The notes under the pieces are model-generated. The model was not told where the DNA came from, did not search any database, and saw nothing but the letters and a program-made list of their open reading frames with translations. Below, piece after piece: positions 1-7,564 of a stretch of DNA of 35,589 bases. This DNA comes from Candidatus Obscuribacterales bacterium (lineage in GTDB: Bacteria; Cyanobacteriota; Vampirovibrionia; Obscuribacterales; Obscuribacteraceae), in the NCBI GenBank assembly GCA_949127735.1, contig CASBPX010000100.1, forward strand, positions 1-35,589. The letters run 5' to 3'. The translations under genes and the position numbers were made by a program. Every line of letters begins with the position of its first letter. Position 1 is the first letter of the stretch.

Positions 1-63
1 CATTCATATAAGGGGTTGTGGGTATGAATATTGTTTTATCTAAGGGTCAAATCCAGGCCAGAT

Positions 64-1137
64 TTAAACTACTTCTACTTTAGAGTCGTCGCCAAGCATC
101 AAGCGAAAGGCTTGCGGGCGGCCTGTAGAACGTGTTAATTCCACCGATACTCCAATCAGGCTGTCGCAAATGCGGCCGTGAAAATCTAGTATCTGAGCTT
201 TTTCGCGCAAAATGCTATGTTCAATTTCGGCATGGCTGACTCTGGCGCCGTCACCGATTGATGTAAATGGACCCACGTATGTGCTCTCCAGCAGGCAGTC
301 TTCGCCTATTACCGCAGGCCCGCGCACAATACAATTAACCAGTTTGCTACCCTTGCCCACATGTACGCGGCCTGAAATGCGTGTGGCATCGTCAATTTCA
401 CCGAGCATAGAAACATCTGTCATTTCGTCTAAAACGACCCTGTTGGCTTCGAGCATGTCGTCTTTTTTACCGGTATCTAGCCACCAGCTTTTTAAAATGT
501 GGCTGTCTACGCGGTGACCGGTGTTAATTAGTTGCTGAATGGCATCTGTAATTTCTAACTCACCGCGTCTGCTGGGTTTGATTTGATCAATGGCAGTGTG
601 AATTTTGGGTGTAAACAAATAGACCCCTACCAGGGCCAGGTTTGATTTTGGCTTGGCTGGTTTTTCTTCCAGACCAACAATGGCGCCGTCTTTGTCTAAA
701 AGTGCCACACCAAAAGCACTGGGATTTGGCACCTCTTTAAGCAGAATAAATGCGTCAGGACCTTCGTCTTCAAAGCGTTTAACCAGCGGACCGACGCCGT
801 CTTTGATCAGGTTATCGCCCAGATACATGACAAATGGTGTGTCGCCAAGGAAAGGTCTGCCGGTCTTCACGGCGTGAGCCAGGCCGAGTGGTTGGTCTTG
901 CAAGATGTACTCAATGCGTATGTTCCATCTGCTGCCGTCTCCCACGCACTCCTCAACGTCTTTACCGGTCTCAGGGCTGACGATGATGCCTATTTCACTA
1001 ATGCCGGCGTCAATCAGCGCTTCGACGGCATAAAAGAGAATCGGTTTGTTAGCCACGGGCAAAAGCTGTTTGGCCGCAGTGTGGGTGATAGGCCGCATGC
1101 GTGTGCCTTTGCCGCCACTGAGAATTAAACCTTTCAT
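64..1137 (-). CDS. rmlA: Glucose-1-phosphate thymidylyltransferase, long form
   Basis: Transfers dTMP (possibly another NMP) to glucose 1-phosphate to give the activated sugar that begins dTDP-deoxysugar synthesis, in the cytoplasm. The 357-residue product opens with the nucleotidyltransferase signature GGKGTRMRP (residues 8-16), has YLGDN near 110 and WWLDTGK near 220, and ends in a left-handed beta-helix-like region from about 250. That tail and length match the long RmlA subfamily (about 355 residues) rather than the 290-residue RfbA type. An ATG nine bases upstream is in frame, but AGAGG abuts it directly; the same AGAGG lies 9 nt before the ATG at 1137, so that start is chosen. It lies 37 nt after the sugar transferase on the same strand, probably one operon. 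No rmlB, rmlC or rmlD is in the window, so the downstream sugar is unknown. The family is clear; the exact nucleotide is inferred. Confidence 0.9.
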   Translation of the reverse strand: MKGLILSGGKGTRMRPITHTAAKQLLPVANKPILFYAVEALIDAGISEIGIIVSPETGKDVEECVGDGSRWNIRIEYILQDQPLGLAHAVKTGRPFLGDTPFVMYLGDNLIKDGVGPLVKRFEDEGPDAFILLKEVPNPSAFGVALLDKDGAIVGLEEKPAKPKSNLALVGVYLFTPKIHTAIDQIKPSRRGELEITDAIQQLINTGHRVDSHILKSWWLDTGKKDDMLEANRVVLDEMTDVSMLGEIDDATRISGRVHVGKGSKLVNCIVRGPAVIGEDCLLESTYVGPFTSIGDGARVSHAEIEHSILREKAQILDFHGRICDSLIGVSVELTRSTGRPQAFRLMLGDDSKVEVV

Positions 1138-1174
1138 ACTGTGCATCCTCTTGTATTGTTCATCTAAAACTTAG

Positions 1175-1738
1175 CTAGTAGGCCCCGCGCTTGCTGAACA
1201 CGGCCTTAAAGGTGAGGGCGATGATGCGCCAGTCAAGCCAGTAATTCCAGTTTTCGCAATACCACTGATCAGCAGCTACTTTGACATCATCGGCCAGTTC
1301 ATCGCGTCCATTGACCTGGGCCCAACCGGTGATTCCCGGCGGAAACTCGAGCACGCCGCTCACTTCTCTTTTAGTAGTGAGGTCGGTTTGATTATACAGA
1401 GCGGGCCGAGGGCCAACTAAACTCATCTGCCCAACGAGAACATTGACCAGTTGTGGAAGTTCATCCAGACTGGTTTTTCGCAAAAATTTGCCTACCCTGG
1501 TAATTGGGCTGGGCAGAAGCAACATCTGGTCTGTAGGCAGGTCTGGAGTGCCTGTGGCCATGGTGCGAAATTTATAAATTTCAAACAATTGACCGTCTTT
1601 GCCCACGCGCTTCTGTTTGAAAATAATCGGACCACGGCTATCTAATTTGATTGCCACAGCAATGGCAATCAGCACCACTGAGCCTGCCAGCAGGGCAGAC
1701 AGGGCAAGAATAAAATCGGTAATTCTCTTGGCAATCAA
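1175..1738 (-). CDS. Small polyprenyl-phosphate sugar-1-phosphate transferase (glycan-initiating)
   Basis: Family PF02397 enzymes move a sugar 1-phosphate from a nucleotide sugar to undecaprenyl phosphate, the first membrane step of many glycans. The 187-residue protein is the minimal PglC-like form: one hydrophobic segment (about 9-31), then RGPIIFKQKRVG (35-46), KFRTM (56-60), the Asp-Glu dyad in SLDELPQ (D92, E93), MSLVGPRP (105-112) and PGITGWAQVNGR (134-145). It lacks the long N-terminal part of WbaP-type enzymes. The start is TTG at 1738: an in-frame stop lies shortly upstream with no ATG between, and the protein begins exactly where the family does. AAAGG lies about 13 nt upstream, which is far. 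A 10-codon reading frame ends on top of this TTG (see separate entry). The sugar is not readable from sequence. Confidence 0.9.
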   Translation of the reverse strand: MIAKRITDFILALSALLAGSVVLIAIAVAIKLDSRGPIIFKQKRVGKDGQLFEIYKFRTMATGTPDLPTDQMLLLPSPITRVGKFLRKTSLDELPQLVNVLVGQMSLVGPRPALYNQTDLTTKREVSGVLEFPPGITGWAQVNGRDELADDVKVAADQWYCENWNYWLDWRIIALTFKAVFSKRGAY

Positions 1739-1767
1739 TTTTTTAGTAAGACCTTTTCGGCACTCAT
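1735..1767 (-). CDS. Possible 10-codon leader peptide overlapping the sugar transferase start
   Basis: An ATG at 1767 opens ten codons (MSAEKVLLKN) whose TGA shares two bases with the TTG start of the sugar transferase (TTGA overlap). Such stop-start overlaps allow termination-reinitiation coupling, which could compensate for the poor ribosome site of the TTG. The ATG itself has no convincing Shine-Dalgarno, and a TAAAAT -10-like box overlaps its first bases, so the leader may not be transcribed in full. Only the overlap is seen; translation is inferred. Confidence 0.25.
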   Translation of the reverse strand: MSAEKVLLKN

Positions 1768-1784
1768 TTTAAGCCAATAAGTCC

Positions 1785-1790
1785 TAGAAT
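1785..1790 (+). promoter_or_regulatory. -10-like TAGAAT six nt before the GT2 start
   Basis: TAGAAT matches the sigma-70 -10 consensus at five of six bases and ends six bases before ATG 1797. No Shine-Dalgarno precedes that ATG, so a leaderless transcript would explain both facts. No good -35 is visible at the usual distance. Confidence 0.35.
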
Positions 1791-1796
1791 TGGCTG

Positions 1797-2681
1797 ATGC
1801 TTTTATCTGTAATTGTTGTTAGCTGGAATACCAAAGATCTTTTGCGTGCGTGCCTCTCGTCTTTGCAAAGTGAACTCAAAATGCTTTGTCCAGAGCAAGA
1901 CTGCGAAGTATTTCTTGTTGACAACAATTCGGCTGACGGATCGGCTCAAATGGCGGCAGTAGAATTTCCCTGGGTGAAGCTCACCGCCAACAGCGACAAT
2001 AAGGGTTTTGCAGCCGCCAATAATCAGGCTCTGGCTCATGCCACGGGCGACTTCGTTTTGCTGCTCAATCCTGATACTGAAGTCAAACCAGGTGCGCTGC
2101 GCATCTTGATTGATTTTTTTTTAAAGCATGCCAAAGCCGGAGTGGTAGCGCCGCAGCTGCTTAACACCGATGGATCTATTCAGCGGTCATGCCGAGCTTT
2201 CCCTTCTTTTATAGGTATGGTTTTCGAACTCATGGGCCTGAGCCGCATGTTTCCGGCTGGTTCTAAATATGGTGCCAGGTTTCGCGAGTATAAAATGCTT
2301 GACTGGCAGCATGATGACGAACGTCAAGTTGACCAACCAGAAGGCGCCTGCCTGATGATTAAGCGCCAATTGCTTGATCAGATCGGTACCTTAGACGAAG
2401 GTTACTGGATGCTTTTCGAAGAAGTCGACTGGTGTTTCAGGGCAAAAAAAGCAGGCTGGGAAATCTGGTTTACCCCTGACGCTCAAGTGGTGCATCATTA
2501 TGGTCAGTCGATTAAACAAGTCAAAGTGCGCATGATTCTTTCGTCGCATCGCGGCCTATACCGTTTTTGGTTCAAACACTATCGTGGCAACCGCTGGTGG
2601 CTTGATGGTATCGCCTATGGTGGCCTGATGCTTCTTGCTTATTTGCGCATCGGTATGTATAAGCTGCGTGCTCTTTTGTAA
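1797..2681 (+). CDS. Family 2 glycosyltransferase (WbbL/rhamnosyltransferase-like)
   Basis: A GT-A fold enzyme expected to transfer a sugar from a nucleotide sugar to a lipid-linked glycan at the inner face of the membrane. The 294-residue protein starts with VIVVSWNTKDLLRACL, carries VDNNSADGS (41-49), DNKGFAAANNQAL (67-79), the metal-binding region NPDTE (91-95) and EEVDWCFRAKKAGW near 215; this is the pattern of WbbL-like rhamnosyltransferases. A hydrophobic stretch closes the protein (about 268-290), probably a membrane anchor. It is first in a plus-strand run with the ABC importer and the MBOAT protein. The ATG lacks a ribosome site. A run of nine T residues (2114-2122) lies in the coding region and could slip. 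Donor and acceptor are unknown. Confidence 0.88.
   Translation: MLLSVIVVSWNTKDLLRACLSSLQSELKMLCPEQDCEVFLVDNNSADGSAQMAAVEFPWVKLTANSDNKGFAAANNQALAHATGDFVLLLNPDTEVKPGALRILIDFFLKHAKAGVVAPQLLNTDGSIQRSCRAFPSFIGMVFELMGLSRMFPAGSKYGARFREYKMLDWQHDDERQVDQPEGACLMIKRQLLDQIGTLDEGYWMLFEEVDWCFRAKKAGWEIWFTPDAQVVHHYGQSIKQVKVRMILSSHRGLYRFWFKHYRGNRWWLDGIAYGGLMLLAYLRIGMYKLRALL
2114..2122 (+). repeat. Homopolymer of nine T inside the GT2 gene
   Basis: Nine consecutive T bases encode the Phe-Phe-Leu region of the glycosyltransferase. A change of one base would frameshift the gene about one third of the way through. Tracts of this length are slippage-prone in many bacteria; whether it varies here is unknown. Confidence 0.6.
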
Positions 2682-2700
2682 TGTACGAGAGGTAAAGCGA

Positions 2701-3366
2701 ATTTCGGTCTGGGACATTCTTGTTAAATATCAGAGTGCATTTGCCGGCGGTCTGGCCGTAACCTTTCAATTGGCCATAATTGTCTGGCTGGCCGGGCTTT
2801 GCTTTGGTACTGTTCTCGGTATATTAGGTGCCAAGTGGAAGTTGGCAGTGGGGGTGCCCAGCCAAATTCTCTCTTTTATTTTGTCGGGCATCCCGATTTT
2901 GGTCTTTCTCTTCTGGCTTCACTATCCGCTGCAAACCATGCTGGGTTTGGTGGTAGATCCATTTGTCACTGCCGCCTTTACCCTCGCCATTATCAACGCC
3001 ATAGCGGTGGCCGACGTGCTGCGACGAGTCTTGTCTGAGTTTCCCGAACAATACGTCACCGCCGGCAAGGTCTGCGGCATGAGTGCCTGGCAAATTCTCT
3101 TGCATATTCAGTTGCCCATTTTGCTGAGACAGACTGTGCCTGTCTTGCTCATGATTCAGGTGAATATGCTGCAAGCAACTTTGTTTGCCAGTTTGATTTC
3201 AGTACCGGAAATTTTCCGCGTTGCTCAGCAAATCAATGCCCAAATTTATAAACCTGTAGAAATTTATACGGCTCTGGGAATTCTTTTTCTGGCTATATGT
3301 CTGCCTTTAAACGGGCTGGCCCTGCTTTTGAAATCGCGTTTTACCCGCGACTTTTCAGAAAAATAA
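2701..3366 (+). CDS. Amino-acid-type ABC importer permease (HisM/GlnP family)
   Basis: Membrane subunit of a family 3 (polar amino acid) ABC importer. The protein has about five hydrophobic segments, the N-terminal block GGLAVTFQLAIIVWLAG typical of HisM/GlnP permeases, and an EAA-type loop that contacts the ATPase (EQYVTAGKVCGMSAWQILLH, around 117-136). The frame is open further upstream, to an ATG at 2635 inside the preceding gene, but that extension is Cys-rich and unlike the family. The best start is ATT at 2701: AGAGG (2688-2692) lies 8 nt upstream, and the product (221 residues) begins where homologues begin. GTG 2668 is an alternative without a ribosome site. It starts 19 nt after the GT2 gene and 18 nt before the ATPase gene, so cotranscription is likely. 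The substrate cannot be read. Confidence 0.85.
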   Translation: MSVWDILVKYQSAFAGGLAVTFQLAIIVWLAGLCFGTVLGILGAKWKLAVGVPSQILSFILSGIPILVFLFWLHYPLQTMLGLVVDPFVTAAFTLAIINAIAVADVLRRVLSEFPEQYVTAGKVCGMSAWQILLHIQLPILLRQTVPVLLMIQVNMLQATLFASLISVPEIFRVAQQINAQIYKPVEIYTALGILFLAICLPLNGLALLLKSRFTRDFSEK

Positions 3367-3384
3367 CCATGGAGTTTTAGAATA

Positions 3385-4119
3385 ATGCTCAAAGGAGTCA
3401 ATTTAAAAAAGTCATTCCATGGTCACAACATTTTAAATGGTGTTGATCTTGAACTTGAACCGGGGCAAATTTCTGTGATCATCGGTCCCAGCGGATCGGG
3501 TAAAACCACTTTGTTAAAGGTGTTGGCCATGCTTGATTTGCCCGAATCAGGCTCGATTCATGTTGATGATTGGAGTATGGAATTTCCCATAAGTCAGGGG
3601 AAAAAACTGCAGCCACCATGGCCTAAAGTGACTGTGGTTTTTCAGCAGTTGTTTTTATGGCCGCATTTGACTCTGCGCCAGAACCTTACGCTGCCTGTAG
3701 TCTTGCTTTACGGCAACGAAAAGCAGAATAGTGAAAAAATTGAAGAGCTGGTCAGCTTGTTTGATATGAGTGGTTTTATCGACAGGTATCCCAATCAAGC
3801 ATCATTAGGACAAAGGCAGCGCGTGGCTCTGGCACGGGCCCTGCTTTTGCGTCCCAAATATTTGCTCTTAGACGAAATTACTTCTTCGCTTGATGTGGAA
3901 CAAGTGGCTATTATTCTCACCCACTTGAAAAAATTGGCCCAGTCTGGAATTGGTATTTTGACTGTTACTCACCTTTTGCATTTTGCCCAAGAAGCGGCTG
4001 ACCGCGTGGTCTTCATGGCTGATGGACAGATTATTGAAAAAGGTGGCAAAGAGGTATTGATTAATCCAATGCAGGAGCGGGTCAAGCGCTTTCTTTCAGT
4101 TATTGAATCGGCCAGCTGA
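3385..4119 (+). CDS. Amino-acid-type ABC importer ATP-binding protein (GlnQ/HisP family)
   Basis: Energises uptake through the neighbouring permease. The 244-residue product has Walker A GPSGSGKTT (34-42), the Q-loop in TVVFQQLFLWPHLTLRQN, a signature motif reading SLGQRQRVALARA instead of the usual LSGGQQQRVAIARA, Walker B YLLLDEITSSLD (DEPTSALD in most relatives), and the switch histidine in LTVTHLLHFAQ. Catalytic Glu and His are retained, so it should be active despite the altered signature. GGAG lies 10 nt before ATG 3385. It lies between the permease (18 nt gap) and the lipoprotein (17 nt gap), giving a complete three-part importer. Family assignment is firm; substrate is unknown. Confidence 0.92.
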   Translation: MLKGVNLKKSFHGHNILNGVDLELEPGQISVIIGPSGSGKTTLLKVLAMLDLPESGSIHVDDWSMEFPISQGKKLQPPWPKVTVVFQQLFLWPHLTLRQNLTLPVVLLYGNEKQNSEKIEELVSLFDMSGFIDRYPNQASLGQRQRVALARALLLRPKYLLLDEITSSLDVEQVAIILTHLKKLAQSGIGILTVTHLLHFAQEAADRVVFMADGQIIEKGGKEVLINPMQERVKRFLSVIESAS

Positions 4120-4121
4120 GT

Positions 4122-4127
4122 TATACT
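4122..4127 (+). promoter_or_regulatory. -10-like TATACT nine nt before the lipoprotein start
   Basis: TATACT matches the -10 consensus at five of six bases and ends nine bases before ATG 4137, which has no Shine-Dalgarno. This would give an internal, leaderless or near-leaderless transcript for the binding protein, often needed in excess over its transporter. No matched -35 is seen. Confidence 0.35.
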
Positions 4128-4136
4128 TTACCCGTC

Positions 4137-5069
4137 ATGGTAATCAATTTTCTGTTAGACCTCAGAGAAAAAATAATGCACAGAATGCCTGCACCGATGC
4201 TCTTTTTAACTTTAATAGCATCAGGATTTTTGGCTTTATTGCTGACTTCTTGCTCGTCGACGCTGGTGACAAGTAAAGATCAAGCATCCCATTCAGTTTA
4301 TGAGCGAGTGATGAAATCAGGCGTTATTCGTTGCGGTTATGTGATCTACAATCCGGGCTGTTTGAAGGATCCCAATACGGGAAAATTGTCAGGCATCGGC
4401 ATTGAAACCATTGAGCAAGTGGCTAAAAATTTGCAGTTGAAAGTAGAGTGGACCGAGGAAGTGGGCTGGGGCACTATGCTTGAGGGTCTGCAGAGTGATC
4501 GTTATGACATTATTGCCACACCAATCTGGACCAATTCAAACCGCGCCCGGCTGGTTGATTTTAGCGATGCACTCTACTACAGCCCCATCGAGGTGTGGGT
4601 AAAGGCCGGGGATAAGCGCTTTTCTCCAGCCACACTCAGTACATTAAACTCGCCTAAGTATGTGGTTGCCACCGTGGATGGTGAAACGGCCGAAGTGATC
4701 GCCGGCGAGGATTTTCCTCTGGCTAAAAAGCTTTCTTTGACGCAACTTTCAGGCGTAGAGCAAGTTTTACTCAATGTGGCCAGTGGCAAAGCCGATGTAT
4801 CTTTTGAAGAGCCCGCGGTAGCCAGAGCGTTTCTTAAGCATAACCCTGGTTCGATTGAAGCACTGAAGCTAGGTAAGCCTATTCGAGTATTTCCCAATTG
4901 CTGGATGTTTAAAAGAGGGCAAATGGAATTCAAGAATATGATTGACACGGCCCTGGCTCAGCTGATTAACAGCGGATTTGAAGAAAAAGTAATTGATAAA
5001 TATGAGACTTTCAAAGGCACGCTCTATCCTGTTGCTTCACCTTATCAGGCGCCTTCTCCGCAAAAGTAA
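4137..5069 (+). CDS. Family 3 solute-binding lipoprotein of the ABC importer
   Basis: Captures the ligand outside the membrane and delivers it to the permease. The 310-residue protein has a hydrophobic leader and lipobox LLTSC with Cys39, so it is predicted to be lipid-anchored. The mature part fits PF00497: ERVMKSGVIRCGY, SGIGIETIEQVAKNL, YDIIATPIWTNSNRARLVDFS with the Arg that holds the ligand carboxylate in amino-acid binders, and a C-terminal NSGFEEKVIDKYE. ATG 4137 gives a long N-region; Met14 (4176) preceded by AGAGAA is an alternative giving a more usual signal peptide. A -10-like TATACT supports the first start. The MBOAT gene follows after 18 nt. The ligand is unknown; lysine, glutamine or another small solute are all possible. 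Confidence 0.88.
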   Translation: MVINFLLDLREKIMHRMPAPMLFLTLIASGFLALLLTSCSSTLVTSKDQASHSVYERVMKSGVIRCGYVIYNPGCLKDPNTGKLSGIGIETIEQVAKNLQLKVEWTEEVGWGTMLEGLQSDRYDIIATPIWTNSNRARLVDFSDALYYSPIEVWVKAGDKRFSPATLSTLNSPKYVVATVDGETAEVIAGEDFPLAKKLSLTQLSGVEQVLLNVASGKADVSFEEPAVARAFLKHNPGSIEALKLGKPIRVFPNCWMFKRGQMEFKNMIDTALAQLINSGFEEKVIDKYETFKGTLYPVASPYQAPSPQK

Positions 5070-5087
5070 AAATAGAAGGCCTCAGAG

Positions 5088-6548
5088 ATGATCTTTACCA
5101 GTCTTGAATACATACTCTTTCTGCCCATTGTTGTGGCGCTTTTTTGGCTTTTGCCGAGATTTTGCCGGCTGCCCATGCTGCTTGTGGCCAGTTACTACTT
5201 TTACATGAGTTTCATTCCCCAATTTATTTTATTGATATTGCCTATGACTCTGGCTAACTGGCTGTGGGGCAAAGTAATGGCCCGTGATCACGCTAGTAAG
5301 CGCAATTTAGCCATTGGTATCGCCGCTAATTTAGTTGTTCTGGCGATATTTAAATACGCCAACTTTTTTGCTGATTCGTTTGAGCGAGTGGCGAAAGCAG
5401 CTAGCGGCAAAGATCTGTTCAATTTCGATTTGCATATAATTTTGCCTCTGGGTATTTCGTTCTTTACTTTTGAGTTTATCCACTATCTTTTTGAAATTTA
5501 TCGCGGCAAAAAACCAATTGATTCTTTTGTGGTTTTTGCCCTTTTTGCTGCATTCTTTCCCACCCAAATTGCTGGCCCAATCAAGCGCTATCCTGATTTT
5601 CTCGAGCAGATGAAAGCCGACAATAAAATTCAGCTTTCTTATTTTGATGAAGGCATTCCGCTGATTATCATCGGCATGGCCAAAAAATTATTGTTGGCCG
5701 ACAATCTTGCTGTCTTCGTGCAAATGGGCGTCAGCAGCCCTTATAACTACAGTGGCTTGGAGTTATGGCTTTTTGCCTACGCCTTTGCTTTTCAGATTTA
5801 TTTTGATTTTTCCGGTTATACAGATATTGGCCGCGGCTCGGCCATGCTCTTCGGCTATCACATACCGATTAATTTCAATATGCCTTATATAGCGTCGAAC
5901 ATTTCAGATTTTTGGCGCAGGTGGCATGTCTCCCTTTCCACCTGGCTGCGCGACTATCTTTTCATTCCTCTGGGTGGTTCCAGAGCCTCACAATGGATGG
6001 TTAATCGTAATCTTTTCCTCACCATGGCTCTTGGTGGTTTGTGGCATGGTGCCGCCTGGAATTTCGTCGTCTGGGGCATTTATCACGGCCTGGCTTTGAT
6101 TGCCCACCGCGAATTTTCAATGTGGAAAGAGGCTACTGCACCGGTTAAAACTTTCCTTGCCAGGCCCGGGGTGGCAATCTGTTTTCATTATTTCTCGCTC
6201 TTTCTCACTTTTCAGACTGTCTGTATCGGTTGGGTTTTCTTCCGTATGCAAGATATTGGTTTGGCCTGGGTGATGGTTCGCCGCATGCTCACTCTGAGGC
6301 CGCTTTACAGTCTGGCCGACCATCAATTTTTAGTGATGAAACCAGAGCTGCCTGTGGTGGTGCCAGTGGTGATTATTATGGTGATGGTGTTGTTGCTTGC
6401 TAATTTGCCAATCTCAGCTTTAAACGAGAAAAAAGTTTTTCAAAACCTGCCGGCCTTTGTTAAAGCTGCCTACTGCGCCATTTTGATTTTGACCATGATA
6501 ATTTTTCTGCCCGATACTTCGCAGCCTTTTATTTACTTCCAGTTTTAG
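5088..6548 (+). CDS. MBOAT-family O-acyltransferase (AlgI/PatA/DltB-like)
   Basis: AlgI-type MBOAT proteins pass acyl groups across the membrane for O-acylation of exopolysaccharides. The 486-residue product opens with MIFTSLEYILFLPIVVALFW, the usual start of AlgI relatives, and is hydrophobic throughout with roughly ten membrane segments. The diagnostic blocks are present: FQIYFDFSGYTDIGRG, NFNMPYIASNISDFWRRWHVSLSTWLRDY (His280) and ALGGLWHGAAWNFVVWG with the invariant His320. AAGG lies about 8 nt upstream of ATG 5088. AlgI-type enzymes normally need an SGNH/AlgX/AlgJ-like periplasmic partner; none is adjacent, but an SGNH-like gene lies at 33228-34313. It ends in a 20 bp tail-to-tail overlap with the TPR gene on the other strand. 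Confidence 0.92.
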   Translation: MIFTSLEYILFLPIVVALFWLLPRFCRLPMLLVASYYFYMSFIPQFILLILPMTLANWLWGKVMARDHASKRNLAIGIAANLVVLAIFKYANFFADSFERVAKAASGKDLFNFDLHIILPLGISFFTFEFIHYLFEIYRGKKPIDSFVVFALFAAFFPTQIAGPIKRYPDFLEQMKADNKIQLSYFDEGIPLIIIGMAKKLLLADNLAVFVQMGVSSPYNYSGLELWLFAYAFAFQIYFDFSGYTDIGRGSAMLFGYHIPINFNMPYIASNISDFWRRWHVSLSTWLRDYLFIPLGGSRASQWMVNRNLFLTMALGGLWHGAAWNFVVWGIYHGLALIAHREFSMWKEATAPVKTFLARPGVAICFHYFSLFLTFQTVCIGWVFFRMQDIGLAWVMVRRMLTLRPLYSLADHQFLVMKPELPVVVPVVIIMVMVLLLANLPISALNEKKVFQNLPAFVKAAYCAILILTMIIFLPDTSQPFIYFQF

Positions 6549-7197
6549 ACTGCTTGGTCGATTTGTCTGTGTCAGGCATTTTTATAGTTGCCATAACGCT
6601 TGTACTGGTGGGTCTCAGCACTCTTCTCAAGTATCTGGCGTTAGTCTCCCATGGTCTAGGCAAGTAACCTGTCAGTTTTTTCAGGCTGCGTTTTGCCGCC
6701 ATTGTGCGCTCTTCATCCTGATAAAAGCCGGCGCCCAAACCCAGGCCCTTGTAAGTCAAGCCTTTTTCGTCTCCCGCCTCATTGCGCACTACAATTAGCA
6801 ATTCTTGAATGCAGCGGTTGAAAAGTTCGGGATCTTTGTCGACTTGGTTTGATAGTTTCTCTTCCAGTGCGGTCGCATAAAGACTATGCACGTCTATGTC
6901 ATCAGGATCTAGCTTCACTGCCTTAGCGAGCAACACAATTGCTCGTTGATAATTATTGTGGCGCAGATGCTGTCTGGCTGTCATAAGCAAAGTGCGAGCG
7001 TTGCTTTCGCCGAAGGCGTCATCGTGATCGCGTAGAGGCTGCTGAGTATCTGTATTTAGATTTTCCCCGCTATTTTGGGCCTGGGCTATGTTGCCACTGA
7101 AGCCCCAGCCATTGCAGCAAGTAGCTAACAGTATGCTCAGAAATTGAGTGCCAAATTTGACGGGCATATTGATCTTCAGACTGTTTAATAATGTCAT
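6529..7197 (-). CDS. Exported TPR-containing protein of unknown function
   Basis: The start at 7197 is chosen because a TTGACA/TATAAG promoter lies between it and the longer in-frame start at 7290, and AGAG lies just upstream. The 222-residue product begins with a signal-peptide-like segment (about 12-40, ending in AQAQ) and should leave the cytoplasm. One clear tetratricopeptide unit follows (LLMTARQHLRHNNYQRAIVL to AVKLDPDDIDVHSLYATAL), then a helical region naming no known domain and a polar Lys/Ser/Thr-rich tail. TPR proteins act as scaffolds, and several assist polysaccharide secretion (AlgK, PelE), so a role in the local glycan pathway is conceivable but unproven. The last 20 bp overlap the convergent MBOAT gene. 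Confidence 0.7.
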   Translation of the reverse strand: MTLLNSLKINMPVKFGTQFLSILLATCCNGWGFSGNIAQAQNSGENLNTDTQQPLRDHDDAFGESNARTLLMTARQHLRHNNYQRAIVLLAKAVKLDPDDIDVHSLYATALEEKLSNQVDKDPELFNRCIQELLIVVRNEAGDEKGLTYKGLGLGAGFYQDEERTMAAKRSLKKLTGYLPRPWETNARYLRRVLRPTSTSVMATIKMPDTDKSTKQSKTGSK

Positions 7198-7225
7198 TTT
7201 TCTCTGCTCGTTTCGGCAATGCGTG

Positions 7226-7257
7226 CTTATAAAAACAGAGCGGTAGGGATGTGTCAA
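7226..7257 (-). promoter_or_regulatory. Putative sigma-70 promoter of the TPR gene
   Basis: On the minus strand, a perfect -35 TTGACA (7252-7257) is followed after 20 nt by TATAAG (7226-7231). The elements are strong but the spacer is longer than the usual 16-18. Transcription would begin near 7219, giving a leader of about 20 nt that contains the weak ribosome site before ATG 7197. Confidence 0.45.
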
Positions 7258-7353
7258 GTGGCTCTGTGATTGCTCTGTAAAGAATTCCATACAGTCTTTA
7301 CGTAGTATCGGATGTGGTGTGCAGCCGGCTGAAGTTGGCTCCTGTGAAGGTTA

Positions 7354-7461
7354 ATGCGTGTCTGTCAAATCAATAGGCTTAACCGGGCAACCAAAGTAGC
7401 GAAATTATTGAACCGAAGAAAACGGCTTTCGCGATTTTTGTGTAAAGGTACAAAAATATAA
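7354..7461 (+). CDS. Possible basic 35-residue micro-protein
   Basis: An ATG at 7354, with AAGG three nt upstream (closer than ideal), opens 35 codons ending in TAA. The product is strongly basic (RLNRATKVAKLLNRRKRLSR in its middle) with two Cys. Such short basic frames arise by chance in AT-rich DNA, and its end lies in a hairpin. Nothing about function is known. Confidence 0.2.
   Translation: MRVCQINRLNRATKVAKLLNRRKRLSRFLCKGTKI
7434..7457. repeat. Inverted repeat / hairpin, 8 bp arms
   Basis: ATTTTTGT (7434-7441) and ACAAAAAT (7450-7457) are perfect inverted arms around an 8-nt loop. The stem is AT-rich and is not followed by a clean T run, so it is a poor intrinsic terminator; an operator or mRNA structure is equally possible. 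Confidence 0.35.
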
Positions 7462-7564
7462 AAATAATTTGGCGTCAGAATATTTGGGCCAAAAAAATGA
7501 ACTTTTTGCTCTGTTTTTACGTTGTTAGTAATAGGGACGTTAAGCAGCAATGGAGGTTTAAGCT

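Noticed and set aside
1..63. Possible gene end or terminator at the left edge
   Set aside because: Too short to judge; no stem-loop or reading frame could be supported.
2635..2700. Longer N-terminus of the ABC permease from ATG 2635
   Set aside because: Lies inside the glycosyltransferase gene, has no ribosome site and adds a Cys-rich segment foreign to the family.
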